64,000 nt of DNA from Pseudomonas versuta (GCF_001294575.1 NZ_CP012676.1:3806501-3870500), one strand, 5' to 3'. Positions 36,099 through 45,384 are shown, counted from the first letter of the stretch. Notes: generated by a model from the letters alone, not told the origin. Made by a program: numbers and translations.

Positions 36099-36992
36099 TT
36101 ACAGCATTTCGTTTTTGATCCACTCCACCACGCAGGTGCGTTTAGGTACCCAGCCCAGCAGTTCACGGGCATTTTTACCGCGTACGCGGCTGTTGGAGCC
36201 CAGGCCGTAGTTGGCCATTTCATAGCCCCATTCGGCTTCAGCTTCGGCCAGTGGCCAGTCGTGGGCTTCGCCCAGACCCAGCACCCGGGCGATGGCGTTG
36301 CTCATGTCGCGAAACGACGCTTCGCCGCTTTCAACAAAGTAGAACGTCCCGGCCGGGGTCTTTTCCAGCGCCAGCAGGTACAACGCCACAACGTCTTCGA
36401 TATGCACGTTGGACCAGATGTTTTGTCCCAGCCCCACATGGCGCACGACTGCGCTTTTACGCGCCTGTTTGAGCAGGCGCGGCAGTTGCACGCTGTCGCG
36501 TTTTACACCCAGGCTGTGGCCGTAAATCAGGGTGTTGCAGATGACTGCCGAGCGCACATTGTCGTGAGCCGCCGCCAGCACCAGGGTGTCGATGGCAACC
36601 CGCGCCGCCTTGTCCACAGTCGGCTCGGGCAACTGGCCTTCGTAGTAAATGACCTCGCTGGCCTTGCCACCCGACGCGTCGCCAACAATGCTCGAACCGC
36701 TAGTGTGCAACAACACTTTGCCTGTGCCACGAAGGGCTTTGATCAAGGCTTCGACAGCGCCCCGATGGTCGCTGCTGGCCGCGTTGATCACGGCATCCGC
36801 CTGGCTGGCCTGTTGCGCGAGCAAGTCGCTGTCATCCAGAGAACCCAGCACCGGAGTGATGCCCAGGGCGAGCATTTCCTGCTCCTGATCCGTGCTGCGT
36901 ACCAGGCCCGTGACCTGATGCCCGGCCTTGACCAGAGCAGTGGCAATTGAACCGCCGATAAAACCTGCTGCGCCGGTAACAAAAACTTTCAT
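36099..36992 (-). CDS. Atypical SDR / NAD(P)-dependent epimerase-like protein
   Basis: 297-residue Rossmann-fold protein of the extended or atypical SDR class. The N-terminal nucleotide motif VFVTGAAGFIGGSIATAL is canonical (GxxGxxG). The usual catalytic Tyr-x3-Lys is not found in the expected region after LLHTSGSSIVGD; instead there is VIYYEGQLPEPTVDKAARV, so it may be an atypical SDR acting as NAD(P)-binding reductase or regulator. ATG 36992 follows GGGAGTC. A LysR gene lies 113 bp upstream on the same strand and may control it. Confidence 0.85.
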   Translation of the reverse strand: MKVFVTGAAGFIGGSIATALVKAGHQVTGLVRSTDQEQEMLALGITPVLGSLDDSDLLAQQASQADAVINAASSDHRGAVEALIKALRGTGKVLLHTSGSSIVGDASGGKASEVIYYEGQLPEPTVDKAARVAIDTLVLAAAHDNVRSAVICNTLIYGHSLGVKRDSVQLPRLLKQARKSAVVRHVGLGQNIWSNVHIEDVVALYLLALEKTPAGTFYFVESGEASFRDMSNAIARVLGLGEAHDWPLAEAEAEWGYEMANYGLGSNSRVRGKNARELLGWVPKRTCVVEWIKNEML

Positions 36993-37105
36993 GGAATGAC
37001 TCCCGCGTGAATAAGTGATGGACCCAGTATCGGAGAGTGAAGGCAGCAGAAAAACCCGCTGCGGGCCAATTCAGTCTTGCGCGCAGATCACGAGTCAGCG
37101 GGGAA

Positions 37106-38017
37106 TTACCCCTTGAAGTACGGCACTGCATAGCTGGCGAGCTTGTCCTGGATGAAGTCCAGAAAGCACTGAATCCGCAGCGCCAGCTGCGAGTTACGGT
37201 AGTACACGGCGTTAATCGGCTGGCGGTAGCCGCTGTTGAACTCCTCGAGCACCACTTGCAGGCGCCCGGCCTTGACGTCTTCATGGGTCATGAAGTGCGA
37301 CAGGCAGGCGATGCCCTGCCCTTGCAGCGCCAGGTGGCGCACCGTCTCGCCGCTGGAAGCGCTGATTTCGGGCTCGATGGCCCAGCGATCGCCCTGTGCA
37401 TAACGCAACGGCCATTGGTTCAAACCGTCATTTTGGGTAAAGCCGATCAGGGTGTGACGGGCCAGATCTGCAACGCTGGCGGGTGCGCCGTGCCGGGCGA
37501 TGTAGTCAGGGCTGGCGAGGATGCTCAAGGGGCTGCAGCCCAATGAACGGGCGTGCAAGGTGGAGTCGGCCAGGGTGCCGATACGGATCGCGATGTCGGT
37601 GCTTTGCTCCAGCAAGTCGATGATCAGATCGTTGCTGTTGAGCTCCAGCTGAATCTCGGGGTAAAGCGTTCGGAATTCGCTGACGTACGGCACGATGGCA
37701 TGCAGCATGAACGGTGAGGCGGCATTGATCCGCAGGCGCCCGGACGGCGTGCGCTGGTGCGAACTCAAACGCTCTTCAAGTTCCTCCATTTGCGCCAGGA
37801 TCAGCTTGGCCCGTTCAAAGAAAAACTTGCCTTCTTCGGTCAGGTCCATGCGCCGCGTGGTGCGGTTGATCAAGGTGGTTTCGAGCTTGGCCTCAAGCCG
37901 TGACAACGTACGACTCACGGCCGAAGGGGTTTGCCCGGCTTGTTCGGCAGCAGCGGAAATGGAGCCGCACTCAATCACCGAAACAAAAATTTGCAGCTCA
38001 TCGGATCTGGCTTTCAC
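37106..38017 (-). CDS. LysR family transcriptional regulator
   Basis: 303-residue LysR-type regulator. N-terminal winged HTH (residues ~1-65, SISAAAEQAGQTPSAVSRTL), then the linker helix and a periplasmic-binding-like effector domain (GRLRINAASPFMLHAIVPYV). It belongs to the DsdC/AaeR-like group often placed near oxidoreductases. A GTG start at 38017 is supported by AGGGACATCT directly upstream and by homologous HTH spacing; no in-frame ATG fits. It is probably linked to the downstream SDR or the upstream mdaB-like gene. Confidence 0.9.
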   Translation of the reverse strand: MKARSDELQIFVSVIECGSISAAAEQAGQTPSAVSRTLSRLEAKLETTLINRTTRRMDLTEEGKFFFERAKLILAQMEELEERLSSHQRTPSGRLRINAASPFMLHAIVPYVSEFRTLYPEIQLELNSNDLIIDLLEQSTDIAIRIGTLADSTLHARSLGCSPLSILASPDYIARHGAPASVADLARHTLIGFTQNDGLNQWPLRYAQGDRWAIEPEISASSGETVRHLALQGQGIACLSHFMTHEDVKAGRLQVVLEEFNSGYRQPINAVYYRNSQLALRIQCFLDFIQDKLASYAVPYFKG

Positions 38018-38033
38018 AGATGTCCCTCATTGG

Positions 38034-38126
38034 TAACTGCCTGCAGCGTAGTCGCTGACTCGCGAAGCGAGGCTACGAGCCTTTGTTTCGCAAAGCGAGT
38101 CAGCGATTACGGTACTGCAGGCGTTA
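38034..38126. repeat. 93-bp near-perfect inverted repeat between mdaB-like and lysR genes
   Basis: Outer arms TAACTGCCTGCAG (38034-38046) and CTGCAGGCGTTA (38115-38126), inner arms GTAGTCGCTGACTCGC (38048-38063) and GCGAGTCAGCGATTAC (38095-38110), with one mismatch in the latter. The centre contains CTTTG/CAAAG. The right end includes the mdaB-like stop codon. It could fold as a long hairpin and act as a terminator or processing site. Confidence 0.85.
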
Positions 38127-38708
38127 CATGCCGAACACTTGTTTCAGGTGTTGCTCATAACGGGCGGCATCTTCTTGCGGTTGCGGACGTTTCATTACGT
38201 CGACACACAGGAAGGTCGGCAAGGCGGTCATGCCGAGGAACTCGTTGGCCTTGTGGAACGGGAAGTACACCGCGTCCACACCTTTGCCTTCAAAGAAGTC
38301 GGCCGGATCATCGAACGCTTGCTGCGGGGCGTTCCAGGTCAGCGACAACATGTATTTTTTGCCGTGAATCAAACCACCGCTGCCATAACGTTGCGAGGCG
38401 TCGGAACGGGTACGGCCGTCGCTGGCGTAGAGCTTGCCGTGACCTTCGGTGAAAACTTCGTCGATGTATTTTTTAACGATCCAGGGTGCGCCCATCCACC
38501 AGCCCGGCATTTGATAAATGATCACGTCGGCCCACAGGAATTTTTCGACTTCCTCGGCTATGTCGTAACCCTCATCGATGTGGGTCACTTTGACTTCGAA
38601 GCCTTGGCGATCGAAAAAGGCCAGTGCAGTGTCGTGCATGGTCAGGTTGTAGCGACCATCGGAATGTGCAAATTTTTTGGCACCATTAAGCAAGAGTATT
38701 TTTTTCAT
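38124..38708 (-). CDS. mdaB: MdaB-like NAD(P)H-dependent quinone oxidoreductase
   Basis: 194-residue flavodoxin-fold (NAD(P)H dehydrogenase quinone, MdaB/KefF/YwrO group) enzyme. It starts MKKILLLNGAKKFAHSDGRY and has YQMPGWWMGAPWIVKKYIDE and the flavin-contact region LTWNAPQQAF. MdaB reduces quinones with NADPH by two electrons and protects against oxidative and drug stress. ATG 38708 gives six-base spacing to GAGG; ATG 38711 is the immediate alternative. It is the first gene of a minus-strand series ahead of the LysR gene, from which a 93-bp inverted repeat separates it. Confidence 0.88.
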   Translation of the reverse strand: MKKILLLNGAKKFAHSDGRYNLTMHDTALAFFDRQGFEVKVTHIDEGYDIAEEVEKFLWADVIIYQMPGWWMGAPWIVKKYIDEVFTEGHGKLYASDGRTRSDASQRYGSGGLIHGKKYMLSLTWNAPQQAFDDPADFFEGKGVDAVYFPFHKANEFLGMTALPTFLCVDVMKRPQPQEDAARYEQHLKQVFGM

Positions 38709-38876
38709 CATCAGCCTCATTCGGGATTAACCCTCAGCGCTGTTGAGCTGCCTTCGGGTGTTAAAGATTCAATACCTGGCAGGGTATCGATCACTGCCCC
38801 GGGGAAAAACCCGCAATCAAGCAAATCACCTTTGCCTAAGCAGCACGAATAACTGCCAGATTGTTGCTGAAAAACT

Positions 38877-39641
38877 TTAGCCACCGATCAGCAGGTGCAC
38901 ACCCAGCAGCGCCATACCGATAAAAAACACACGTTTGAACAATGTGGCGCTGATGCGCCGGCGCAACCATTGCCCCAGCCACATGCCGAGCATCGCGGGC
39001 AGCAGCGCCAGCAATGAAGCATTAAGCTCGCCGCCCCCCAGATTGCCGCGCCAGTAAAGACCGGCAGCCAGGGCCAATGTGGAGACGCTGAACGACAATC
39101 CCAAGGCCTGTACCAACTGGTTCTTGCTAAAGCCCAGGGCCTGCAGATACGGCACGGCCGGGATCACAAACACACCGGTGGCCGAGGTAATGATTCCGGT
39201 GATCAGCCCGCATGCTGGCCCCAACCAGTGTTCGGCGGCAGGCGCGACCCGCAGCACGGGTAGCAACAGGCCACTCAAGGCATACAGCAACAAAGCCGCA
39301 CCCAAAGCCCGGACCACCCAACTGCCGCCATCGCTACTCAGCCAAAGCATGCCCAGGCCGGTGCCCAGAAAAATCCCCAGTTGCATGGGCCACAGGCGCT
39401 TTATGAGCCCGCGCAACTGCCCGCCCGCAACCAGTTGCCAGGTGTTGGTAACTATCGAGGGAATGATCAGCAACGCCGCAGCCTGCGCCGGAGCAATAGC
39501 CAGGCCCAGCAAGCCCATTGCCACCGTGGGCAAGCCGAGGCCAATCACGCCCTTGACCGTGCCAGCCAGTAAAAATGTGACCAGCACCAGCAGCGACACA
39601 AGCAAGCCTAGATGTTGGTAGAACTCGATCAGGGTTTTCAT
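38877..39641 (-). CDS. TauE/SafE family permease (sulfite-exporter-like)
   Basis: 254-residue membrane protein with about eight helices in two repeats, typical of TauE/SafE (DUF81) transporters. LAGTVKGVIGLGLPTVAMGL opens the first repeat and ITSATGVFVIPAVPYLQALG the second; both contain the small-residue-rich motifs of the family. Members export sulfite, sulfoacetate or other small anions. It is transcribed divergently from a LysR gene 159 bp away that probably regulates it. The start ATG 39641 has a modest TAGG site. Confidence 0.9.
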   Translation of the reverse strand: MKTLIEFYQHLGLLVSLLVLVTFLLAGTVKGVIGLGLPTVAMGLLGLAIAPAQAAALLIIPSIVTNTWQLVAGGQLRGLIKRLWPMQLGIFLGTGLGMLWLSSDGGSWVVRALGAALLLYALSGLLLPVLRVAPAAEHWLGPACGLITGIITSATGVFVIPAVPYLQALGFSKNQLVQALGLSFSVSTLALAAGLYWRGNLGGGELNASLLALLPAMLGMWLGQWLRRRISATLFKRVFFIGMALLGVHLLIGG

Positions 39642-39756
39642 GGGCCTATGCTGGGCCAAGGTACCGGGCTTGAAAATGCGCCATATACTGAGCCAGCCTC
39701 TTGCACAGCAAGAGGCATATCTATCAATGCAGCGCGCCAGCAAGACCGGGGGGCTG

Positions 39757-39783
39757 AATCGCGGGCAAGCCCGCCCCCAAGGT
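39757..39783. repeat. REP-type half element in a divergent promoter region
   Basis: AATCGCGGGCAAGCCCGCCC followed by CCAAGG, a REP core, inside the 159-bp gap between the TauE/SafE and LysR genes. Confidence 0.55.
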
Positions 39784-39800
39784 GTGTGACAGGGAGGCTT

Positions 39801-40691
39801 ATGCATTTCGATTTGGTGGATTTACGGCTGTACCTCAATTGCCTGCAGACCGGCAGCATCACCGCCGGCGCCGCTCTCAGCCATTTGTCGCTGGCCGCCG
39901 CCAGTGCGCGGATCAGGGCTATGGAGGCGGCGCTGGGGGTCGAATTCCTGCAGCGCAGTCGACGCGGGGTCAGCCCGACGCCCGCAGGACAGGCGCTGGC
40001 CCAACATGCCCGGCTGTTGCTGCAACAGGTGGAGCGCATGAACCACGATCTGGCCGAGTACGCTCAAGGCTTTAAAGGTCAGGTACGCCTGCTCTGCAAT
40101 ACCGCGGCACTGACCGAATACCTGCCCGAGTTGCTGGCCGATTTTGTACGCCTGCATCCCAACATCAGCGTCGACCAGCAGGAATTGACCAGCCTGCGTA
40201 TCACCCACGCCCTGCGCCAGGACGCCGCCGATATCGGCGTCATTTCCAATGCGGTGGATACCCGGGGTCTGCAAACCCGGGCGTTTCGCGATGATCCGCT
40301 GGTGCTGGCGATACCGCTGGAGCACCCGCTGATCCGCATTCCGGCGCTCAGATTCGGCGACACCCTGAGCCACCCCTATGTCGGGCTTTCAGCCTGCAGC
40401 GCACTGGCGGTTTACCTGGAAGAACAGGCGTTGCACTGCGGTCTTCGCATGCAGGTCCGAATCCGTGCCGAAGGTTTTGACGGCGTGTTGCGCATGGTCG
40501 CCCGGGGCGCCGGGCTGGGCATCGTGCCCAAAGCCACCATCGAACGCTGGCAAGCACCGCGCACGTTTAAGGTGGTGAGCCTGAATGAGCCGTGGGCAGA
40601 CCGCAAACTGCTGCTGTGCGCCCGTTCCTTTGAACAGTTGCCAAGCTATGCCAGAACCCTGCTTGAGGCGCTTTCGGCCAATTGCTGTTAA
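39801..40691 (+). CDS. LysR family transcriptional regulator, divergent from TauE/SafE gene
   Basis: 296-residue LysR-type regulator: HTH at residues ~1-62 (TGSITAGAALSHLSLAAASA, PAGQALAQHARLLLQQVERM), effector domain after ~90 (GQVRLLCNTAALTEYLPELL). A strong AGGGAGGCTT site precedes ATG 39801. Divergent placement next to the anion permease suggests that the permease is its target, as is usual for this family; the inducer is unknown. Confidence 0.92.
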   Translation: MHFDLVDLRLYLNCLQTGSITAGAALSHLSLAAASARIRAMEAALGVEFLQRSRRGVSPTPAGQALAQHARLLLQQVERMNHDLAEYAQGFKGQVRLLCNTAALTEYLPELLADFVRLHPNISVDQQELTSLRITHALRQDAADIGVISNAVDTRGLQTRAFRDDPLVLAIPLEHPLIRIPALRFGDTLSHPYVGLSACSALAVYLEEQALHCGLRMQVRIRAEGFDGVLRMVARGAGLGIVPKATIERWQAPRTFKVVSLNEPWADRKLLLCARSFEQLPSYARTLLEALSANCC

Positions 40692-40828
40692 GAATTGTCT
40701 TAGAGTCGTTTACGCCTGTATGCCTGAATTTTTACCAAGAGTAATATCCGCGTCTTGCTGAACCGACGTGGCGCCCGGCGCCCCGTTGATTTGATCAACA
40801 TTGAGAATAACCACCCACAAGGCACCCG

Positions 40829-42232
40829 ATGGCTGACGCTAATTCCCCTCCGGTCACACTCAAACGCGGTTTGAAAAATCGCCATATCCAGCTGATTGCC
40901 TTGGGCGGCGCTATCGGTACGGGGCTGTTTCTGGGCTCGGCCGGCGTGCTCAAGTCGGCAGGCCCGTCGATGATTCTCGGTTATGCGATTGCCGGTTTTA
41001 TCGCGTTTCTGATCATGCGCCAGCTCGGCGAGATGATTGTCGAAGAGCCCGTCGCTGGCTCGTTCAGCCACTTTGCCCATAAATACTGGGGCGGCTATGC
41101 AGGGTTCTTGTCGGGCTGGAACTATTGGGTGCTGTACGTGCTGGTGGGCATGGCCGAGCTGACTGCGGTCGGCAAATACATCCAGTTCTGGTGGCCCGAG
41201 GTGCCGACCTGGATCAGTGCCGTCGTGTTCTTTGTGCTGGTCAACCTGATCAACACCCTGAACGTGAAGGTCTTCGGCGAGATGGAATTCTGGTTCGCGA
41301 TCATCAAGGTGGTGGCGATTGTCGGCATGATCGTGCTCGGTTGCTACCTGCTGATCAGCGGCACCGGCGGCTCCCAGGCGTCGTTTAGCAACCTGTGGAG
41401 CCACGGTGGATTCTTCCCCAATGGCGGCACCGGCCTGCTGATGGCAATGGCCTTTATCATGTTCTCCTTCGGTGGCCTGGAGCTGGTGGGCATCACCGCC
41501 GCCGAGGCCAGTGAACCGAAAAAAGTGATCCCCAAGGCCATCAACCAGGTGGTGTACCGGATTCTGATTTTCTACGTCGGCGCACTGACGGTCCTGTTGG
41601 CGCTGTACCCGTGGGACCAGTTGCTGGTGACGCTGGGCGCTGGAGGCGATGCGTACGGCAGCAGCCCGTTTGTGCAGATTTTTGCATTGATCGGCAGCAA
41701 TACCGCAGCCCAGATCCTCAACTTTGTGGTGCTGACAGCCGCGCTGTCGGTCTACAACAGCGGCGTTTACTGCAACAGCCGCATGCTCTTCGGCCTGGCT
41801 GAACAGGGCGATGCACCCAAGGCGCTGATGAAGCTGACCAAAAACGGTGTGCCATTGCGGGCACTGGGGGTGTCGGCACTGGTGACCTTGCTGTGCGTGG
41901 TGGTCAACTACGTGGCGCCGCACAAGGCACTGGAGTTGCTGTTCGCACTGGTGGTCGCCTCGTTGATGATCAACTGGGCGCTGATCAGCCTCACCCATAT
42001 CAAGTTCCGCAAGGCCATGGCGGTACAGGGTGTGAAGCCTTCGTTCAAAGCGTTCTGGTTCCCGTTCAGCAACATCCTGTGCCTGGTGTTCATGGCCACC
42101 ATCGTCTCGGTGATCTGGATGATCCCCGATGTACGCGCTTCGGTGTACGCGATCCCGGTGTGGCTGCTGATCCTTTACGGGTTCTATCGGGTGCGCCTGC
42201 GTACTGGCAAAGCATTGGCAAACCCGCGCTGA
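40829..42232 (+). CDS. Amino acid permease, AAT family (AroP/PheP-like)
   Basis: 467-residue APC-superfamily permease with 12 predicted membrane helices. LKRGLKNRHIQLIALGGAIG and TGLFLGSAGVLKSAGPSMIL form the substrate-binding helix 1 region (G-A-I-G-T-G); MRQLGEMIVEEPVAGSFSHF and GLELVGITAAEASEPKKVIP are typical of the AroP/PheP/CycA group. It most probably imports an aromatic or neutral amino acid by proton symport. The gene has its own terminator. No biosynthetic or catabolic partner is adjacent. Confidence 0.93.
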   Translation: MADANSPPVTLKRGLKNRHIQLIALGGAIGTGLFLGSAGVLKSAGPSMILGYAIAGFIAFLIMRQLGEMIVEEPVAGSFSHFAHKYWGGYAGFLSGWNYWVLYVLVGMAELTAVGKYIQFWWPEVPTWISAVVFFVLVNLINTLNVKVFGEMEFWFAIIKVVAIVGMIVLGCYLLISGTGGSQASFSNLWSHGGFFPNGGTGLLMAMAFIMFSFGGLELVGITAAEASEPKKVIPKAINQVVYRILIFYVGALTVLLALYPWDQLLVTLGAGGDAYGSSPFVQIFALIGSNTAAQILNFVVLTAALSVYNSGVYCNSRMLFGLAEQGDAPKALMKLTKNGVPLRALGVSALVTLLCVVVNYVAPHKALELLFALVVASLMINWALISLTHIKFRKAMAVQGVKPSFKAFWFPFSNILCLVFMATIVSVIWMIPDVRASVYAIPVWLLILYGFYRVRLRTGKALANPR

Positions 42233-42242
42233 TCTGACCCAC

Positions 42243-42279
42243 AAAAGCCCCGGTCCTTGTATCAAGTGCCGGGGCTTTT
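42243..42279 (+). terminator. Rho-independent terminator after the amino acid permease gene
   Basis: AAAAGCCCCGG (42243-42253) and CCGGGGCTTTT (42269-42279), an 11-bp perfect stem with a 15-base loop and a T-run in the right arm. It lies ten bases past the stop codon. Confidence 0.9.
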
Positions 42280-42389
42280 GCGTATCCGGGGGCTGCGTAA
42301 TCGAGTCACTGGGGGTCGGAACCAGGCATCTGCCACAACCCGGTGCCGGTTAGGGTGAGGTTTGTACCTTGTCCATCACCGGAGTTCTT

Positions 42390-42734
42390 ATGTCTGCGCC
42401 AATTACCGTGCTTCGCGATACCCATCCCCTGCCCGTGCTTGATGCCTGCAAATGGGAAAAGCTTGAAGGCGACCCGCACACCGTGAACCTCAACGCGTAC
42501 ACCAGCGAAGACGGCAGCAAGATCATGGGCACGTGGATTTGCACGCCCGGCAAGTGGTACGTGGAATACGTGAAGTGGGAATACTGCGACTTCCGTGAGG
42601 GCTACTGCATCATTACCCCTGAGGGCAAAGAACCGATCCATCTGCGGGCCGGGGACATCTTTGTGGTGGAGCCGGGTATGAAAGGCACATGGGAAGTGGT
42701 TGAAACGGTGCGCAAGTATTTTGTCTTTGCCTGA
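42390..42734 (+). CDS. Small cupin-domain protein
   Basis: 114-residue single-domain cupin of the DUF861/(S)-ureidoglycine-aminohydrolase-like class. WEYCDFREGYCIITPEGKEP and LRAGDIFVVEPGMKGTWEVV are the two cupin motifs, but the usual metal His residues are replaced (EYCDFREGYC), as in this subgroup. ATG 42390 follows CCGGAG. Function unknown; such proteins are common monocistronic genes in Pseudomonas. It converges with mmsB, separated by a terminator. Confidence 0.88.
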   Translation: MSAPITVLRDTHPLPVLDACKWEKLEGDPHTVNLNAYTSEDGSKIMGTWICTPGKWYVEYVKWEYCDFREGYCIITPEGKEPIHLRAGDIFVVEPGMKGTWEVVETVRKYFVFA

Positions 42735-42744
42735 CTGACACCCC

Positions 42745-42780
42745 GCAAAAAACCGGGAGTCCGCCCGACGCGGACTCCCG
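42745..42780 (-). terminator. Rho-independent terminator of mmsAB
   Basis: An 11-bp perfect stem CGGGAGTCCGC (42754-42764) / GCGGACTCCCG (42770-42780) with a 5-base loop. On the minus strand it is followed by GGTTTTTTGC, a good T-run, nine bases after the mmsB stop. It may also stop the cupin transcript. Confidence 0.88.
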
Positions 42781-42788
42781 CAAATGCC

Positions 42789-43676
42789 CTATTCGGGCTT
42801 GCGATAGCTGTTAATGATGGCCGAGAAGTCCTTGCCGCCTTCTCCGCGCAAACTCATGGCCTGATACAACTGTTGCGCCACGGCCCCCATGACTACGGGC
42901 TGATGCGCCTGACGTGCAGCTTCGGTGGCCAGCCCCAGATCCTTGAGCATCAGTTCGGCACCAAAGCCTCCGGTGTAGCCGCGCGAAGCAGGTGCGGTTG
43001 CCACAATGCCCGGCCACGGGTTGTAGACTTCGGAACTCCAGCAGCGGCCGGTGGAACTGTTGATCACGCCTGCCAGCACTTCACTGTCGATGCCCAGTGC
43101 CGCGCCCAAAGCCATGGCTTCACTGACACCGACCATGGAGATGCCAAGCAGCAGGTTGTTGCAGATTTTAGCCACTTGGCCGGTGCCCACATCCCCGCAA
43201 TGGACTATGTTGCGGCCCATTTGCGAAAGGACCGGGTGCAGCGTATCGAACAGAGCCTGAGTGGCGCCGACCATAAAGGTCAGGGTGCCCGCTTGCGCCC
43301 CGCCGGTGCCGCCGGACACCGGGGCATCGGCCATTTGCACGCCTTGTCTGGCCGCTGCGCCAGCCACATCGCGGGCGGTTTGCGGGTCAATGGTGCTGCA
43401 ATCCACCGCCGGCACACCTTCGCCGATACCGGCCAGCACCCCGTCCTCACCCAGCCACACACTGCGCACATGGGCGGCGGCCGGCAACATGGTAATCACC
43501 AGTTCTGTACCTTTTGCCGCCTCGCGGGGCGAAGCGCTAATGTGGCCGCCCAGAGCTGAAAGCTCAGCCAGGATGTCCTTGTTCAGATCAAACAGGTTCA
43601 ACGAATGCCCGGCCTTGAGCAGGTTGCGCGCCATCGGTGCGCCCATGTTGCCCAGGCCGATAAATGCAATGTTCAT
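42789..43676 (-). CDS. mmsB: 3-hydroxyisobutyrate dehydrogenase
   Basis: 295-residue NAD-dependent beta-hydroxyacid dehydrogenase oxidising 3-hydroxyisobutyrate to methylmalonate semialdehyde in valine breakdown. It carries the nucleotide motif IAFIGLGNMGAPMARNLLKA, the substrate motif DAPVSGGTGGAQAGTL and the catalytic Lys in GQVAKICNN. It lies 11 bp after mmsA, the enzyme using its product, the standard Pseudomonas order. Confidence 0.95.
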   Translation of the reverse strand: MNIAFIGLGNMGAPMARNLLKAGHSLNLFDLNKDILAELSALGGHISASPREAAKGTELVITMLPAAAHVRSVWLGEDGVLAGIGEGVPAVDCSTIDPQTARDVAGAAARQGVQMADAPVSGGTGGAQAGTLTFMVGATQALFDTLHPVLSQMGRNIVHCGDVGTGQVAKICNNLLLGISMVGVSEAMALGAALGIDSEVLAGVINSSTGRCWSSEVYNPWPGIVATAPASRGYTGGFGAELMLKDLGLATEAARQAHQPVVMGAVAQQLYQAMSLRGEGGKDFSAIINSYRKPE

Positions 43677-43687
43677 GGTCTGTGCCC

Positions 43688-45202
43688 TTAACGAAGATTG
43701 ATGGTGGTGTTGACGCCATCATTCACGCTGTCGTCGTCGAACCAGCGACTGGTGACGGTCTTGGTCTGAGTATAGAACTGCACGACTTGCTTGCCGTACG
43801 GACCCAGATCGCCAAGTTTGGAGCCGCGCGAACCGGTGAAGCTGAAGAACGGGACCGGTACCGGGATCGGAATGTTGATGCCGACCTGGCCCACATCAAT
43901 TTCGTTCTGGAATTTTCGCGCCGCCGCACCGCTTTGGGTAAACAGGCCGGTGCCATTGCCGAACGGGTTGGCGTTGACCAGCGCAATGGCCTGGTCGAGG
44001 GTGTCGACTTCAATCACCACCAGTACCGGGCCGAAGATTTCCTGGGTGTATATCTGCATGTCGGTGGTGACACCCGAGAACAGGGTCGGGCCCACGAAGT
44101 TGCCTTGCTCGAAACCCGGCACCTTGATGTTGCGACCATCGAGTTCCAGCACCGCGCCTTCTTTGATCCCGCTTTCAATCAGCCCCAGCACGCGCTCTTT
44201 GGCACGCTTGGAAATGACCGGGCCGACATCAGTGCCCGCCTCGCTGCCCGCATTGACCTTGAGCTTTTGCGCCAGTGCCTTGAGGTCCGGCAGCCATTGT
44301 TTGGCCGCGCCCACCAGCACCACCACCGAGGTGGCCATGCAGCGTTGGCCGGCAGCACCGAAACCGGCGCCGACCAGCGCGTTCAGGGTTTGCTGGCGAT
44401 TGGCGTCGGGCAGCACCACCGCGTGGTTTTTGGCGCCCATCATGGATTGCACGCGCTTGCCGTGGCGGCCTGCCAGGTCATATACGTGGGTGCCCACGGC
44501 GGTTGAACCGACGAACGACACCGCCTTGATATCGGTGTGGGTGCAGAGCGCGTCCACCACGTCCTTACCGCCATGGACCACGTTGAGCACACCCGGCGGA
44601 ACCCCGGCCTCAAGGGCCAGTTCGACCAGCATCAGGGTCGACAGCGGGTCTTGCTCGGAAGGTTTGAGTACGAAGGTGTTACCGCAGGCAATGGCCATCG
44701 GGAACATCCACAGCGGGATCATTGCCGGGAAGTTGAAAGGCGTAATGCCTGCACAGACGCCGATAGGTTGACGCAAGGTGTAGGTATCCACCCCGCTCGC
44801 AACGTTTTCCGCGAACTCGCCCATCTGCAGGGTGCCGATAGAGCACGCGTGCTCGACAACTTCCAGGCCACGGAAAATATCGCCTTCTGCGTCGGCAATG
44901 GTTTTGCCCTGCTCGGCACTGAGAACGGTGGCGATGCGCTTTGAGTGTTCACGAATCAGCGCCTGCAACTTGAGCATGATGCGCATCCGCGCGCCGATCG
45001 GCGTCAGCTTCCAGGTCTGGAAGGCGCGTTGCGCAGCAGCAATGGCGGCGTTGACTTCATCGGGGGTGGCGAAAGGGACTTTGGCCAGTACCTGCTGAGT
45101 TGCCGGGTTGACGATGTCGTGCCACTCGGTGGTCTGTGACTCGATCCATTCGCCATCAATCAGCAGTCGGGCATTTTGGTACGGGGTCGTAGAAACGTTC
45201 AT
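43688..45202 (-). CDS. mmsA: Methylmalonate-semialdehyde dehydrogenase (CoA-acylating)
   Basis: 504-residue aldehyde dehydrogenase converting methylmalonate semialdehyde to propionyl-CoA in valine and pyrimidine catabolism. The catalytic Cys is in [17 protein letters not shown], with [12 protein letters not shown] in the NAD-binding part and [16 protein letters not shown], a signature of the MmsA branch. Its length matches the family. It is first in the mmsAB operon, divergent from a LysR gene. Confidence 0.95.
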   Translation of the reverse strand: MNVSTTPYQNARLLIDGEWIESQTTEWHDIVNPATQQVLAKVPFATPDEVNAAIAAAQRAFQTWKLTPIGARMRIMLKLQALIREHSKRIATVLSAEQGKTIADAEGDIFRGLEVVEHACSIGTLQMGEFAENVASGVDTYTLRQPIGVCAGITPFNFPAMIPLWMFPMAIACGNTFVLKPSEQDPLSTLMLVELALEAGVPPGVLNVVHGGKDVVDALCTHTDIKAVSFVGSTAVGTHVYDLAGRHGKRVQSMMGAKNHAVVLPDANRQQTLNALVGAGFGAAGQRCMATSVVVLVGAAKQWLPDLKALAQKLKVNAGSEAGTDVGPVISKRAKERVLGLIESGIKEGAVLELDGRNIKVPGFEQGNFVGPTLFSGVTTDMQIYTQEIFGPVLVVIEVDTLDQAIALVNANPFGNGTGLFTQSGAAARKFQNEIDVGQVGINIPIPVPVPFFSFTGSRGSKLGDLGPYGKQVVQFYTQTKTVTSRWFDDDSVNDGVNTTINLR

Positions 45203-45240
45203 GGAAGTCTCCGAAATTATTTTTATGTCCGATTACGCCA

Positions 45241-45286
45241 ATCTGTAGGAGCGAGCTTGCTCGCGAGCAAGCTCGCTCCTACAGAT
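45241..45286. repeat. Perfect 46-bp palindrome (fused REP pair) upstream of mmsA
   Basis: ATCTGTAGGAGCGAGCTTGC TCG (45241-45263) is followed immediately by its exact reverse complement (45264-45286), with no spacer. Other REP pairs in the window have spacers of ten bases or more. It sits between the divergent mmsA and LysR genes. Confidence 0.92.
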
Positions 45287-45384
45287 TAAGTGGTGCACCG
45301 GTGCGCCCGGATTGGTCGCAGGGCTGTTTTTGGAGTATAGGTGTGCGTTCTTCTAATAAGAACGCACATAAAAGCCGGTCTAAC

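Noticed and set aside
40700..42265. 521-codon open frame antisense to the whole amino acid permease gene
   Set aside because: His/Gln/Asp-rich low-complexity translation typical of antisense frames in high-GC Pseudomonas genes; the permease has full family motifs and its own terminator.
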